Shown piece by piece: positions 26,735-35,572 of a DNA stretch of 64,000 nucleotides. Numbering within the stretch: position 1 is the first letter of the stretch; each line of letters begins with the position of its first letter. The notes below the pieces were generated by a model. It did not search any database and was not told the DNA's origin. It saw only the letters and a list, made by a program, of their open reading frames with translations. Location of the stretch: positions 62,001 to 126,000 of the forward strand of contig JAQYTJ010000031.1 of assembly GCA_028724885.1 (NCBI GenBank). The letters run 5' to 3'. The DNA comes from Bacteroidales bacterium (GTDB taxonomy: Bacteria; Bacteroidota; Bacteroidia; Bacteroidales; UBA932). The translations under genes and the position numbers were made by a program.

Positions 26735-27934
26735 TCAGACTTTTTCTCCAAAGGTGTCGGGCTTCTCAGAGTCGAAGACTTCATTGCACCAAATGACTGT
26801 CACCATATCTTCTGTGTCAGAGAGGTTGATGAGGTTGTGAGTGTAGCCTGGGAGAGTCAATACGGCTTCAGGCCTGTCTCCAGAGACTTCGTACGTCAGG
26901 ATCTCATCTGTACCCAGTTTGCGCTGTTCTATGAGTCCATGACCTTTTACTACCACGAAGGCTTCGACCTTGGTGTTATGCCAATGCTGACCTTTTGTGA
27001 TGCCTGGCTTACTAATGTTCAAGCTTACCTGTCCGCCTTCTGGAAAGTGGAACAATTCAGTGAAACTGCCCCTCTGGTCGATGTTTGCTTTGAGGGAATA
27101 GGCTGCCTTGTCTTTCGGGAGGTAGCTCAAGAAAGTGGAGTAGAGCTTCTTCCCGAAAGTGCCCGATTTTGTAGCAGGAACTTCGAGAGTCTCGCTTTGG
27201 CTGCGGAACTGATGCAGAAGGTCGGCTATCTCGCCCAAAGTGACATGATGCGAGACTGGGACAAAGCAGTATTTTCCATCGTCCGCAGGCCTAGGCTCAA
27301 TACCCTCGAATTCGCAGCGATGTTCCTTGCCTTCCAAGGCTGCAAGCATTTCTGCGACAAGGTCATCAATGTAGACAAGATCCAGTTCTGTTTTTGGGTC
27401 GTTGACCTGTATCGGAAGGTCGTTTGCGATGTTGTTACAGAATGTAGCCACGACGCTGTTGTAGTTCGGCCGACACCACTTCCCGAAAAGATTCGAAAAA
27501 CGATAGACCAGAACTTTCGCTCCGGTCTGCGCTCCGTAGGCAAACATGAGCTCTTCACCAGCTTTCTTGCTCTTACCATACTCGCTGCCTTCGAACCGGC
27601 CCTGAAGTGTCGCCTGAATGGATGAAGAAATCATTATCGGGCAGGTGTTGTCGTGGGTCTTCAGTGTATCAAGCAAAGTGGATGCAAATCCGAAGTTCCC
27701 TTTCATGAATTCTTCGGGATCTTTCGGGCGATTGACCCCAGCAAGATTGAAGACAAAATCGGCCTTCCCGCAGGCTTCTTCGAGTAGTCCGCAAGGTGAG
27801 TCAATGTCATATTCATAGATTTCTTCTATGTGTAGCACCGGATGAGTGCGGTCCTTTCCGTCGCGGATGTTCTTCAGCGAAGCACACAGGTTCTTTCCCA
27901 CGAACCCTTTTGCACCAGTAACAAGAATGTCCAT
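26735..27934 (-). CDS. fnlB: UDP-2-acetamido-2,6-dideoxy-hexulose reductase with cupin domain
   Basis: A 399-residue two-domain protein of the FnlB/WbjC type. Residues 1-~255 are an SDR Rossmann domain (MDILVTGAKGFVGKNL), and residues ~285-395 form a cupin-like domain (ITKGQHWHNTKVEAFVVVKG, LPGYTHNLINL). The enzyme reduces the 4-keto intermediate made by FnlA and, with FnlC, yields UDP-L-FucNAc. It begins 1 nt after the fnlA stop, so the two are surely co-translated. Confidence 0.9.
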   Translation of the reverse strand: MDILVTGAKGFVGKNLCASLKNIRDGKDRTHPVLHIEEIYEYDIDSPCGLLEEACGKADFVFNLAGVNRPKDPEEFMKGNFGFASTLLDTLKTHDNTCPIMISSSIQATLQGRFEGSEYGKSKKAGEELMFAYGAQTGAKVLVYRFSNLFGKWCRPNYNSVVATFCNNIANDLPIQVNDPKTELDLVYIDDLVAEMLAALEGKEHRCEFEGIEPRPADDGKYCFVPVSHHVTLGEIADLLHQFRSQSETLEVPATKSGTFGKKLYSTFLSYLPKDKAAYSLKANIDQRGSFTELFHFPEGGQVSLNISKPGITKGQHWHNTKVEAFVVVKGHGLIEQRKLGTDEILTYEVSGDRPEAVLTLPGYTHNLINLSDTEDMVTVIWCNEVFDSEKPDTFGEKV

Positions 27935-27935
27935 A

Positions 27936-29030
27936 TTACTCGCTTCTTATGTCCTTGGCACGAGCGGCGGGCATCAGACCCATGTCTTGGCACACGAAAC
28001 GCAACTGCATCAGCAGATCTTCCATTCCCTGCAAATCCAGTCTTCTGGTATTGTGCGACGTATAGTCCTCTATTTTTGCCATGTCTGGATTTCCGTTTGT
28101 GAAGAATTTGTCGTAGTTCAGATCGCGTGTATCGCATGGGATGCGGTAATAGTTCCCCATGTCTACTGCCCTTGCCATCTCCTCCCTCGTAACAAGCGTT
28201 TCGTAGAGCTTCTCGCCATGACGAGTGCCAATGACTTTAATCTCAGGCTCCTTTTCTATGAACGGCTTGCCTGCCCCCTCAACGGGACGATGGCAGTAGA
28301 TGTCGATCAATGCGTGTGCTAGTGTGTCAAGCGTCGCCGCTGGCGCCTTCTGAACGAACAGGTCTCCATTCTTTCCATGCGTGAAGGCGTAGACGACAAG
28401 ATCCACAGCCTGGTCAAGTGTCATCATGAATCGGGTCATATTTGGGTCGGTTATCGTGATCGGCTTCCCCTCTATCATCTGCTCAACCCACAGAGGAATG
28501 ACACTGCCCCTCGACGCCATCACGTTGCCGTAACGGGTGCAGCAGATGGTAGTCTTGGCATCGTCTCCCAGCTCGCGGCCCTTCGCTATCGCCACCTTCT
28601 CCATCAGAGCCTTGCTCATGCCCATGGCATTGATTGGATATGCAGCCTTATCCGTCGAAAGCACGACCACATTGCTCACGCCGTGCTCGATCGCAGATAG
28701 CAAGACATTATTCGTTCCAAGGATATTCGTCCGAACTGCCTCCACCGGAAAGAACTCGCAGGAAGGTACCTGTTTCAATGCCGCAGCGGAGAACACGTAG
28801 TCGACTCCGCCCATGGCTATGTCCACTGACTGCTTGTCGCGAACGTTGCCGATGTAGAACTTGACCTTTGGGCTCTGGAGCATGTGCCGCATGTCGTCCT
28901 GCTTCTTCTCGTCGCGAGAGAAGATCCTAATCTCCCGGATGTCGCTGTCTAGGAAACGACGAAGGACAGCGTTCCCAAAGCTCCCCGTGCCTCCTGTTAT
29001 CAATAGAACCTTATCCTTGAATACTGACAT
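27936..29030 (-). CDS. fnlA: UDP-GlcNAc 4,6-dehydratase / 5- (and 3-)epimerase
   Basis: A 364-residue SDR enzyme that starts the UDP-L-FucNAc pathway from UDP-GlcNAc. The NAD-binding motif is GGTGSFG (13-19). The active-site segment STDKAAYPINAMGMSK (125-140) carries Asp127, Lys128, Tyr131 and Lys140. The polysaccharide-synthesis-type C-terminus includes GTRHGEKLYETLVTREEMARA, as in WbjB/FnlA. It is the most upstream intact gene of the FucNAc block; a broken glycosyltransferase lies 52 nt before it. Confidence 0.93.
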   Translation of the reverse strand: MSVFKDKVLLITGGTGSFGNAVLRRFLDSDIREIRIFSRDEKKQDDMRHMLQSPKVKFYIGNVRDKQSVDIAMGGVDYVFSAAALKQVPSCEFFPVEAVRTNILGTNNVLLSAIEHGVSNVVVLSTDKAAYPINAMGMSKALMEKVAIAKGRELGDDAKTTICCTRYGNVMASRGSVIPLWVEQMIEGKPITITDPNMTRFMMTLDQAVDLVVYAFTHGKNGDLFVQKAPAATLDTLAHALIDIYCHRPVEGAGKPFIEKEPEIKVIGTRHGEKLYETLVTREEMARAVDMGNYYRIPCDTRDLNYDKFFTNGNPDMAKIEDYTSHNTRRLDLQGMEDLLMQLRFVCQDMGLMPAARAKDIRSE

Positions 29031-29081
29031 GATTAATATTTTAATTTTTAATTAATACCTAGTGCAATATTACGAATTATT

Positions 29082-29297
29082 CTAGCGAGAAAGTAATTTT
29101 TCGTATAAATGAATATACTCCTGATACCTCACCTTCGCATCGAACTCTTTTGCTCTTTCAACGCACAGTCGTCTCTGTTCTTCTTTTTCCACTGGAGATT
29201 TGTCTATGATTGACTTAATTGCGGAATACAATCCCTCAACATCACCTTTCGGCACAACTATCCCCGTTTCTTTTGTCAGCGATTCTGGGCTGCCATA
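29082..29297 (-). pseudogene. 3' remnant of a GT4 glycosyltransferase
   Basis: About 70 codons in an intact frame ending at a TAG (29082-29084). The translation GSPESLTKETGIVVPKGDVEG, then YSAIKSIIDKS and a helical tail, is the C-terminal nucleotide-sugar-binding end of a GT4 enzyme. Homology stops at about 29297, exactly where an IS66-type remnant begins, and no matching N-terminal part is found upstream. So the gene was cut by the insertion and its 5' part lost. Confidence 0.85.
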
Positions 29298-29492
29298 GTG
29301 TACTTACTTATCCACAGCTGTAAGGCTATGAATTTTAACCCTTGTAAGTGGATTGAGGATATCTTCTTCCGTATCTATGGAAACAAAAAGAACCGTGAAG
29401 CTCTTAGTGATCTCCTGCCCGGCAAGTTGACAAAACAAGCCAACTTGATTCAATTTGGGCCAACTTGGAATAATTATTTCAAGTTAATATAG
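29298..29492 (+). pseudogene. IS66-family transposase, C-terminal remnant
   Basis: The 64-codon frame YLLIHSCKAMNFNPCKWIED followed by IFFRIYG and LSDLLPGKL matches the C-terminal end of IS66 TnpC transposases (family pattern: ATCK...NPYEWLKDVLERI...ELLPNNW). No other IS66 genes or ends are present. The remnant abuts the glycosyltransferase fragment and overlaps the last 19 nt of the next gene on the other strand. Confidence 0.75.
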
Positions 29493-30481
29493 AATTGGAT
29501 AATATCTGGATACCGACTTTTCTGGCTGTAGCTAGATTTAGTTGCCGGTCTCTCTGAAATATCTAACAAGGCTTGCTCTAACATATTATAATCATCAAGT
29601 TTAACGATGATGGTCCCTTCTGGTCTGGATACTACATCAGTTGCTATCACTGGAATATTGTTATCTAGGGCTTCATGAATAGAAAGGCTATCTCCATCTG
29701 TCGTAGTATATCGAACGAAGCAGTCAGACAATCTAAGAATATTGATAAATGTATGTGGATAATCCACAAACAATATATTTCTCGGTTCTTTACCAAGATG
29801 AGCCTTATAGTTTCCTGAAGGATCTGAAATTATTAAACCCCACGTTGGATAGGCAGTAAAAAAAGAAACAAGTTTTGTAATAGAGTAGACCTCTTTATTA
29901 TTTTTGTCAATCAACCAGTTGAATGCGTTAGTGCATACAACAAATGATGATTCTTTCCGAAGTGTTTCGATAGCATTAAGGCTGTCTGACTTTAAATCTT
30001 CGGGAACATTCAGGGCAGGTATATAAGCCTCTTGTCGTAAGACTCTAGCATTATATTTTCTTCCTTGAATATAGCTGCCTTCGTTAAGAACAATTGGATA
30101 ACTAGAAAGACGTAACGATAGAAAATCCAATTGGTTTTTAAAAAATGAGTAAACTCCAAGATTTCCGTGGAATGTAACAATAGATTTTGTCTTGAAAAAA
30201 ATACATAATATCGTAAAGATAACTTTAAGAGCAGGTGAAGAACAATGAATATGGGCATACTTGGCTTCTCGAATACCATTGGCAAAAGACCTAATATTGA
30301 AGCTCCTTAGATCATAAAAACTGTAGTCATACCCTATTTTATCAAGCCATTCTGTAAGCCTTTGAACATGGATTGTAACCCCCCCTATTGGCAAAGGAAG
30401 TTTACCGATAATAAGTAGGTTGTATTTTTTCATCTGATATGGTCTTTCTCTGGAGTTATTTATGTAGTAATAATCAGACAT
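29474..30481 (-). CDS. GT4-type glycosyltransferase
   Basis: A 335-residue glycosyltransferase. The start may be residue 17 (MKKYNLLIIGKLPLPIGGVTIHVQRL, 30433), as the first 16 residues overlap the upstream gene and look unlike a GT start; the glycine-rich PIGGVTIHVQRL is the acceptor-side loop of GT4. The C-terminal domain includes SDCFVRYTTTDGDSLSIHEALDNNIPVIATDV with the conserved Glu. Donor and acceptor cannot be predicted. Its 3' end lies in sequence shared with the IS66 remnant, so the last few residues may be altered. Confidence 0.8.
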   Translation of the reverse strand: MSDYYYINNSRERPYQMKKYNLLIIGKLPLPIGGVTIHVQRLTEWLDKIGYDYSFYDLRSFNIRSFANGIREAKYAHIHCSSPALKVIFTILCIFFKTKSIVTFHGNLGVYSFFKNQLDFLSLRLSSYPIVLNEGSYIQGRKYNARVLRQEAYIPALNVPEDLKSDSLNAIETLRKESSFVVCTNAFNWLIDKNNKEVYSITKLVSFFTAYPTWGLIISDPSGNYKAHLGKEPRNILFVDYPHTFINILRLSDCFVRYTTTDGDSLSIHEALDNNIPVIATDVVSRPEGTIIVKLDDYNMLEQALLDISERPATKSSYSQKSRYPDIIQFYINLK

Positions 30482-31598
30482 TAATTCTATCCTTTATCTT
30501 GTTAGCTAGTTGATAGAATAGCCTGTTGTATTGCTTCCCGCAATATTCTATGCTATAACTAGGAAAAGAATTCAGAGAGGCTTCTTTCATGCGGATTTTT
30601 TCTCCATTGGAAAGGCTCATGAATCGCTTTAGAAGATTTTTAATGTCTTCCATTGAAGTCCCATCTGCCAATAGACCGTTTTCTCCATCTTTTATCATGT
30701 TTACAATTCCTCCAACAGGGGTGCAAAGAGGAATTGTGCCAACAGAGAAACATTCTATTAGGGTAATCGGCATTCCTTCATAGACAGAGGTTAAAACGAA
30801 TGCATCTCCACACTTTGCGTAATCTCTAGGGTTTGATTTAAGTCCAAGAATATGAGTATGCTCTATCTGTTTAAGTTCACTTGCAATTTGTTTATCATTT
30901 TCTGCCCCAATAATAACAAGTTCAACATTATGGCTTTCTAAATTCAATTGTTTTACAGCATTGGCCAATGGTAATTGATTTTTTACTTCGTTAATTCTCG
31001 CGACATTTATTAGTATGTATGTGTCTTTAGTCGATTTAAAAGAATTCAGTTCTTTTTTTACTCCTGAAACGTCATTGCCAAAATCATAACTTGGCCTACC
31101 ATTCCTAATCAAAACAGAGTCTCTCTTGTAAAGCTTTGTGAAAGACAATCTTGAGGCTTCGGAAATTGTGACAGGTACAACGAGTCTATAATAAAATGCT
31201 AATTTACGTATTATTAAATGTAATCCCCCTTCCGACTCTTTAAAAGCATCGCTATGAATTGTTTGAACAAATTTTATTCGTCGAATAGTTAACCAAGATA
31301 GCATAGTATGTTCAATAGCTGACAAATGGGTGTGAACGATATCAGGTTTCTCGGTCTTAATTAAATGATAAAGAGAGAACATTGGTGCGAGTAAATTCAG
31401 CAAATGCTTATTATTTCTCCGTAGGGAAATGATATTAATATTTTGGTGAATTTCCTTGAGATAAATGGATTTTTCATTGAATGAATATATGGAAATTAAT
31501 GTAACTTCATTGTCCTTTGCTAATTCATTGCACAAGTCGACTACTAAGCGCTCAGCACCTCCAGAACCAATTTGCGTGACAATCTCAAAAATTTTCAT
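30474..31598 (-). CDS. GT4-type glycosyltransferase
   Basis: A 374-residue enzyme with a clear GT4 (GT-B) layout: KIFEIVTQIGSGGAERLVVDLC at the N-terminus, IVHTHLSAIEHTML, and the donor-site segment AFVLTSVYEGMPITLIECFSVG with its EX7E-like Glu pair. It presumably adds one sugar of the repeat unit at the cytoplasmic membrane face. It overlaps the downstream glycosyltransferase by 8 nt. The gene is AT-rich compared with fnlABC, as usual in the variable part of such loci. Confidence 0.88.
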   Translation of the reverse strand: MKIFEIVTQIGSGGAERLVVDLCNELAKDNEVTLISIYSFNEKSIYLKEIHQNINIISLRRNNKHLLNLLAPMFSLYHLIKTEKPDIVHTHLSAIEHTMLSWLTIRRIKFVQTIHSDAFKESEGGLHLIIRKLAFYYRLVVPVTISEASRLSFTKLYKRDSVLIRNGRPSYDFGNDVSGVKKELNSFKSTKDTYILINVARINEVKNQLPLANAVKQLNLESHNVELVIIGAENDKQIASELKQIEHTHILGLKSNPRDYAKCGDAFVLTSVYEGMPITLIECFSVGTIPLCTPVGGIVNMIKDGENGLLADGTSMEDIKNLLKRFMSLSNGEKIRMKEASLNSFPSYSIEYCGKQYNRLFYQLANKIKDRINV

Positions 31599-31619
31599 GT
31601 GATGAATAAATTATCGGTT

Positions 31620-32720
31620 TTATCTTATTGTTGTGTATAAGGTGTATGATAAATCATAGACATTGGAAAGAAGTGCCGATATCAAAATAAATCTGGACAG
31701 GGGCGTCCTTTTAAGATTCCGGTATAGATATATTAAAACAATAAGTCGTGGAATATACGACATCATTAAAAATCTTTCAAATATAAAACTTGACACATCT
31801 TGGAATATGAATAGCGCAGCGATATAGGTCATATCATACCAGAAGACAAAAAAAGGCGTAATATATTTTTCTACCTGTAGTCTGTCGTATGCAATTAGTT
31901 TGGTAGCGTATCCGAGAGATAAAACATCAGGCGTGTATCTGAAAATAGCGCGGATAATACCATTAAAATTGTATACTGATTGATTCATGGAAAAGTAATG
32001 GTATAACCTATTTGAAAAATTCATTCTCTCATCAAAGAAACTTAGTCCTGGAACAATTTCACCAATATTATTTAATGCATACGTGACTATGGATACTAAC
32101 AAAGGGAAAAGAATCAGACTTAGATTTATGGCTTTCTTATTCGGGTTAAAAATTGTCAGCAATAATACCGCTATTGGAACAAGCATGGTTTTGTGGAAGA
32201 AGAAAGAGATTACTATTATTACCGCGCCCAGCAATAGCGATATGGTTTTATACCGTGTCGGCCTAACTATTAGAGAGTATCCCAAGAAAAGTATTGACAT
32301 CCCTAAGCTAGCTCGTTGAAAATATAAGGTCGTTGCATAGAATAACGTAATAATACCGCAACTAGTTTTTTTATCCAGCCCTAATCGCTGAATTGTCCAA
32401 AACAGTATGATTATGGAGAATCCCCATACAACTAATCGCCAACTATAGTAATTCTTTGAAAGATGATTTTTGAGCCAGATGTATACGGGTTCAACTGTCT
32501 GAGAAAAAGTCCCATTATCGTACGATATCTTATAATAATAAAAATCTGCATTCGTGAAAGCAAACGTACAAAATAAGATAAGGATTATCGCATACCAGAA
32601 AATCCCAGTTGGGTGGGTGTTATTATAATTGCCTCTATATACTGGGATAAACTGATATAATAATATACAATACAAGAAAATCTCCAAAAGGACACTAGCC
32701 GTTGTGATACTAAATTCCAT
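31620..32720 (-). CDS. EpsG-family membrane protein, probable repeat-unit polymerase (Wzy-like)
   Basis: A 366-residue polytopic protein with about ten hydrophobic segments. The N-terminus and the segment YDNGTFSQTVEPVYIWLKN resemble EpsG/Wzy-type proteins, in which a periplasmic loop before ...EPGY/EPVY... is typical. Wzy enzymes polymerise lipid-linked repeat units on the periplasmic side. It is the only polymerase candidate in the locus, and a Wzx flippase is encoded at 36.8 kb, which supports the assignment. Confidence 0.8.
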   Translation of the reverse strand: MEFSITTASVLLEIFLYCILLYQFIPVYRGNYNNTHPTGIFWYAIILILFCTFAFTNADFYYYKISYDNGTFSQTVEPVYIWLKNHLSKNYYSWRLVVWGFSIIILFWTIQRLGLDKKTSCGIITLFYATTLYFQRASLGMSILFLGYSLIVRPTRYKTISLLLGAVIIVISFFFHKTMLVPIAVLLLTIFNPNKKAINLSLILFPLLVSIVTYALNNIGEIVPGLSFFDERMNFSNRLYHYFSMNQSVYNFNGIIRAIFRYTPDVLSLGYATKLIAYDRLQVEKYITPFFVFWYDMTYIAALFIFQDVSSFIFERFLMMSYIPRLIVLIYLYRNLKRTPLSRFILISALLSNVYDLSYTLYTTIR

Positions 32721-32769
32721 CTCTCACTATGTAATTGTTGAATTTTTAAAATAAAGCATTACTAAATTT

Positions 32770-33307
32770 TTTTAAGTTTCGCAAGTGATTTAGGCCGCCG
32801 GTTGTATGGCATCGAATGCCCTTCGGACGGCACCGAGTTGTTTGTTATTGTTGTTAATGATAACACGCATCATTTCGTCCTGGTCGAAGTTGATGGCTTC
32901 GCGATGGTTTGGTAGAATATATCCTTTTTGTGGGCGAACATCTGACCAAGAACACCTCCGGAGAAGTTGGAACAATTTTTGATAGCGAAGAAGGTGAACA
33001 TGGCCATTAGCTCAAGGACATGCCCAGCCGTGAACTTGCAGTTCGTCTCCTTGGTAAAGTCCATACACACTATAGGTAAGTGTGTTATGAGACATTATGT
33101 TCATGATTACCTGAATCGCCTTCGTATTGTTACTTTCTGCAAAAAAGCTGCAAAATTCCGAGATTATGTGTCTATCTTCGTTCATGCTAATGTTTGCTAT
33201 ATTTGTTTGTTTAGCAATACTAACATAATGATAATCAACGAAACATATATGTTTCTCGAAGATTTTAACCTTGGCTTTTTTCGTTTTCTTACTTGCGAAT
33301 CCTAAAT
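32770..33307 (-). mobile_element. Internally deleted insertion element with inverted ends
   Basis: The left end (32771-32786, TTTAAGTTTCGCAAGT) and right end (33291-33307, ACTTGCGAATCCTAAAT) are imperfect inverted repeats, about 15 of 17 positions matching. The same end sequence bounds the ATPase element at 48.3-50.06 kb. The inside carries decayed transposase-like sequence on the minus strand. No target duplication is obvious. It separates the polymerase gene from the GT2 gene. Confidence 0.7.
32790..33185 (-). pseudogene. Decayed transposase-like gene within the 538-bp element
   Basis: From the ATG at 33183-33185 a short frame (MNEDRHIISEFCSFFAESNN) is followed in other frames by KFTAGHVLELMAMFTFFAIK and, after a frameshift near 32890, by REAINFDQDEMMRVIINN and GAVRRAFDAIQPAA before a TAA. 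The pieces look like the two ends of one transposase with the middle deleted. I cannot name the IS family. The DNA of the C-terminal end (encoding AVRRAFDA) recurs at 48.42 kb next to the same terminal repeat. Confidence 0.55.
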
Positions 33308-33410
33308 AGAGAATAAGTAGCCTTCTGTCGATATTTTTGATGGCTTGTATTTGCCCATGTAAATAATGGATCCTCTCATAATCCTAGCGGATAAACATTT
33401 CTAGTAGACA

Positions 33411-34406
33411 TTAACTTATTAAGTTATAAAAAAATCTTTTTAAGATAGCCTTAATCCTACTTGGAACGATAAGGAGAAAGCGAGACCTATAATATCTACC
33501 ATTCAAAGCAGCTGCAAGGTGAGGAAAACGGGATCTACTCCACTCTGCAAAGTGATCATAGTCCTTAACATGAGTATACTTTCGCATGAATTCCCACTTT
33601 CCCATTGCGCCGTCTAATAAAGAAGCAAAAGCTTCATGAGATTCAAGAAATTCTCTGCATTCCTTGTATTCATCTCCTTTCAGAATTGTAACAATCACAT
33701 TATTAACCATAATATCATTCTGTAGTGAATGTATATTATGCGTCAAACTATTAAGATTCGCATTTATGCAATAATGATACAGTGCTTCTGGAAGATATAC
33801 AACTTTTCGAGGAAAAGACAAAATCTTACATAACACAATAAGATCTTCCCTACTCACTATCCCAATATCAAAAGCAATGGGACATGGTTTCCTGTAACAA
33901 CATGCCCTAATCAATTTATTAGGCAGACCTCCCATATGATTAAGAATAATATCTTTAATTGCACCTACACTATCTTCAGGGACAGGTCCTTGTTTAGAAA
34001 TTATGGGCTTCAGTTTACCTCTATCAAGAATTATGTCACAGACCACAATATCGGCCAAAGACTCCTTAGCTAAAACAAACATCTTCTCCAGCATATTTCG
34101 ATCCACCCAGTCATCTGAGTCAAACTGGATGCAGTATTCACCCAACATATTGTCGATTCCCATCTGCCTCGCACTTGCAACTCCACCATTCTGCTTATGG
34201 AATGACCTGACCCGTTTATCTTTCCGAGCATACTCATCACAAATCTCCCCCGAGAGATCAGTGCTACCATCATCAATCAATAGCAACTCAAAGTCTTTGA
34301 ACGTCTGGTCAAGGACGCTATCAATGCATTTGCAAAGATATTTCTCTGAGTTATAAATCGGTACAATTACTGAAATTTTAGGAAGCATTTCTGACATTTT
34401 GAACAA
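33411..34406 (-). CDS. GT2-family glycosyltransferase
   Basis: A 331-residue GT-A fold enzyme: ISVIVPIYNSEKYLCKCIDSVLDQT, then LLIDDGSTDLSGEICDEYA (nucleotide-binding Asp residues) and the metal-binding DSDD in CIQFDSDDWVDRN. A hydrophobic, basic C-terminus may contact the membrane. The first two Met codons (MFKMSEM) leave the start ambiguous by a few residues. It lies 8 nt after the pyruvyltransferase gene. Confidence 0.9.
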   Translation of the reverse strand: MFKMSEMLPKISVIVPIYNSEKYLCKCIDSVLDQTFKDFELLLIDDGSTDLSGEICDEYARKDKRVRSFHKQNGGVASARQMGIDNMLGEYCIQFDSDDWVDRNMLEKMFVLAKESLADIVVCDIILDRGKLKPIISKQGPVPEDSVGAIKDIILNHMGGLPNKLIRACCYRKPCPIAFDIGIVSREDLIVLCKILSFPRKVVYLPEALYHYCINANLNSLTHNIHSLQNDIMVNNVIVTILKGDEYKECREFLESHEAFASLLDGAMGKWEFMRKYTHVKDYDHFAEWSRSRFPHLAAALNGRYYRSRFLLIVPSRIKAILKRFFYNLIS

Positions 34407-34414
34407 ATTTAAGA

Positions 34415-35572
34415 CTATTCACTCTTCAAGTTTTCCTGCAGGAATCGTTTGCTGTCATTGACATATGATGCGAGGTCATCCTTAATTCTATCGAAATCTA
34501 AAGATAATTTATAGCATCTTTCAATGTCTAAGCTAGTTTCCACAGCCATCTCCTCCAAATCCATTCGTTTCAATAAATTAAGGATCCTACTATCCGTTGA
34601 GTCATTCAGACAATACGCTTTTTTGTGAAAGATTGTTGAGAAGACAAGAAGATGGAAAGAGTCTCCACAAGTAGCAACCGACTTTTTAATCACAGTCAAG
34701 AATTCCTTAGGCCCAATAGCTGGCCAGTATTGAATCATCGGGTAATCTTTTATTTTCTTCGGGGGGAAAGATCTATTTGTATAAACCGGAAGGTTATAAA
34801 TTTCACCTACAGTATTTGCCAATTTAATGAGAGATGGGGTTGGCCTTAAACAGTAAAAGAAAATATACTCACCTTTAGGAGCGCAATCTTCAGGAGCTGA
34901 TATTCCCTCATAATCTTGAGATGATAATAATAATGTTGGGTCGCATACAACATTAATTCTTTGATCAGAGACTTTATCCTTAAACGCATGAGATAGCGAT
35001 AATGAGGACTGGAATAAGCTTTCTAGAAAACTTTTACCTATATCTTCTCTGACTGATAAAGCATCAAATCCCTTTAAATTTGATTGAATATAATTCCTGT
35101 CAATACGTTCAAAAGGGTAAGGCCCTAATGACGGAGCATATGCTATTTTTTTGACATCAACAGGAAGAAAATTCCCAAAATAAGCTCTATCACCATCACC
35201 GCAACTGATCCAAATTTGATCACTTCCGCAAATCAAAATATCGTACCTGTGTCCTATTTTTGACAATTCAGAATTAGTATGGTATTCTTTAGTTATGTTT
35301 AACTCTTCTTTTATGAACTTTTCGAATTTATGCCATCTTATTAATTCTGGGTACAGTGCAGAAGGATTGAATAATAGGAGCAAAAGAAATTGCTTTATTC
35401 CGCGTAAATGTAGTGAGATAGGGCTTGGATAGATTCGCCTCTGTTTATTGGTACGGAAATTAATTATCTCTACCTTATGACCTAGGCGCTGCACATAGGT
35501 TTGTAACGCCCACGCTTGGAGCATTGAGCCGTAATTATGAGAAGCGTGGAAAGTAATTATGCCTATTATCAT
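34415..35572 (-). CDS. Polysaccharide pyruvyl transferase family protein
   Basis: A 385-residue protein of the CsaB/WcaK-type pyruvyltransferase family, recognised by GIITFHASHNYGSMLQAWALQTY, the DILICGSDQIW motif and a C-terminal GDSFHLLVFSTIFHKKAYCL segment with the conserved GDxFHxxVFS. The family adds pyruvate ketals to sugars of exopolysaccharides, although some members have other roles. It overlaps the upstream Fe-S protein gene by 4 nt, a pairing seen in many Bacteroidetes and Firmicutes capsule loci. Confidence 0.88.
   Translation of the reverse strand: MIIGIITFHASHNYGSMLQAWALQTYVQRLGHKVEIINFRTNKQRRIYPSPISLHLRGIKQFLLLLLFNPSALYPELIRWHKFEKFIKEELNITKEYHTNSELSKIGHRYDILICGSDQIWISCGDGDRAYFGNFLPVDVKKIAYAPSLGPYPFERIDRNYIQSNLKGFDALSVREDIGKSFLESLFQSSLSLSHAFKDKVSDQRINVVCDPTLLLSSQDYEGISAPEDCAPKGEYIFFYCLRPTPSLIKLANTVGEIYNLPVYTNRSFPPKKIKDYPMIQYWPAIGPKEFLTVIKKSVATCGDSFHLLVFSTIFHKKAYCLNDSTDSRILNLLKRMDLEEMAVETSLDIERCYKLSLDFDRIKDDLASYVNDSKRFLQENLKSE

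Noticed and set aside
27846..28322. 158-codon plus-strand frame
   Set aside because: It lies antisense inside fnlA/fnlB and resembles no family; it follows from the codon pattern of the real genes.
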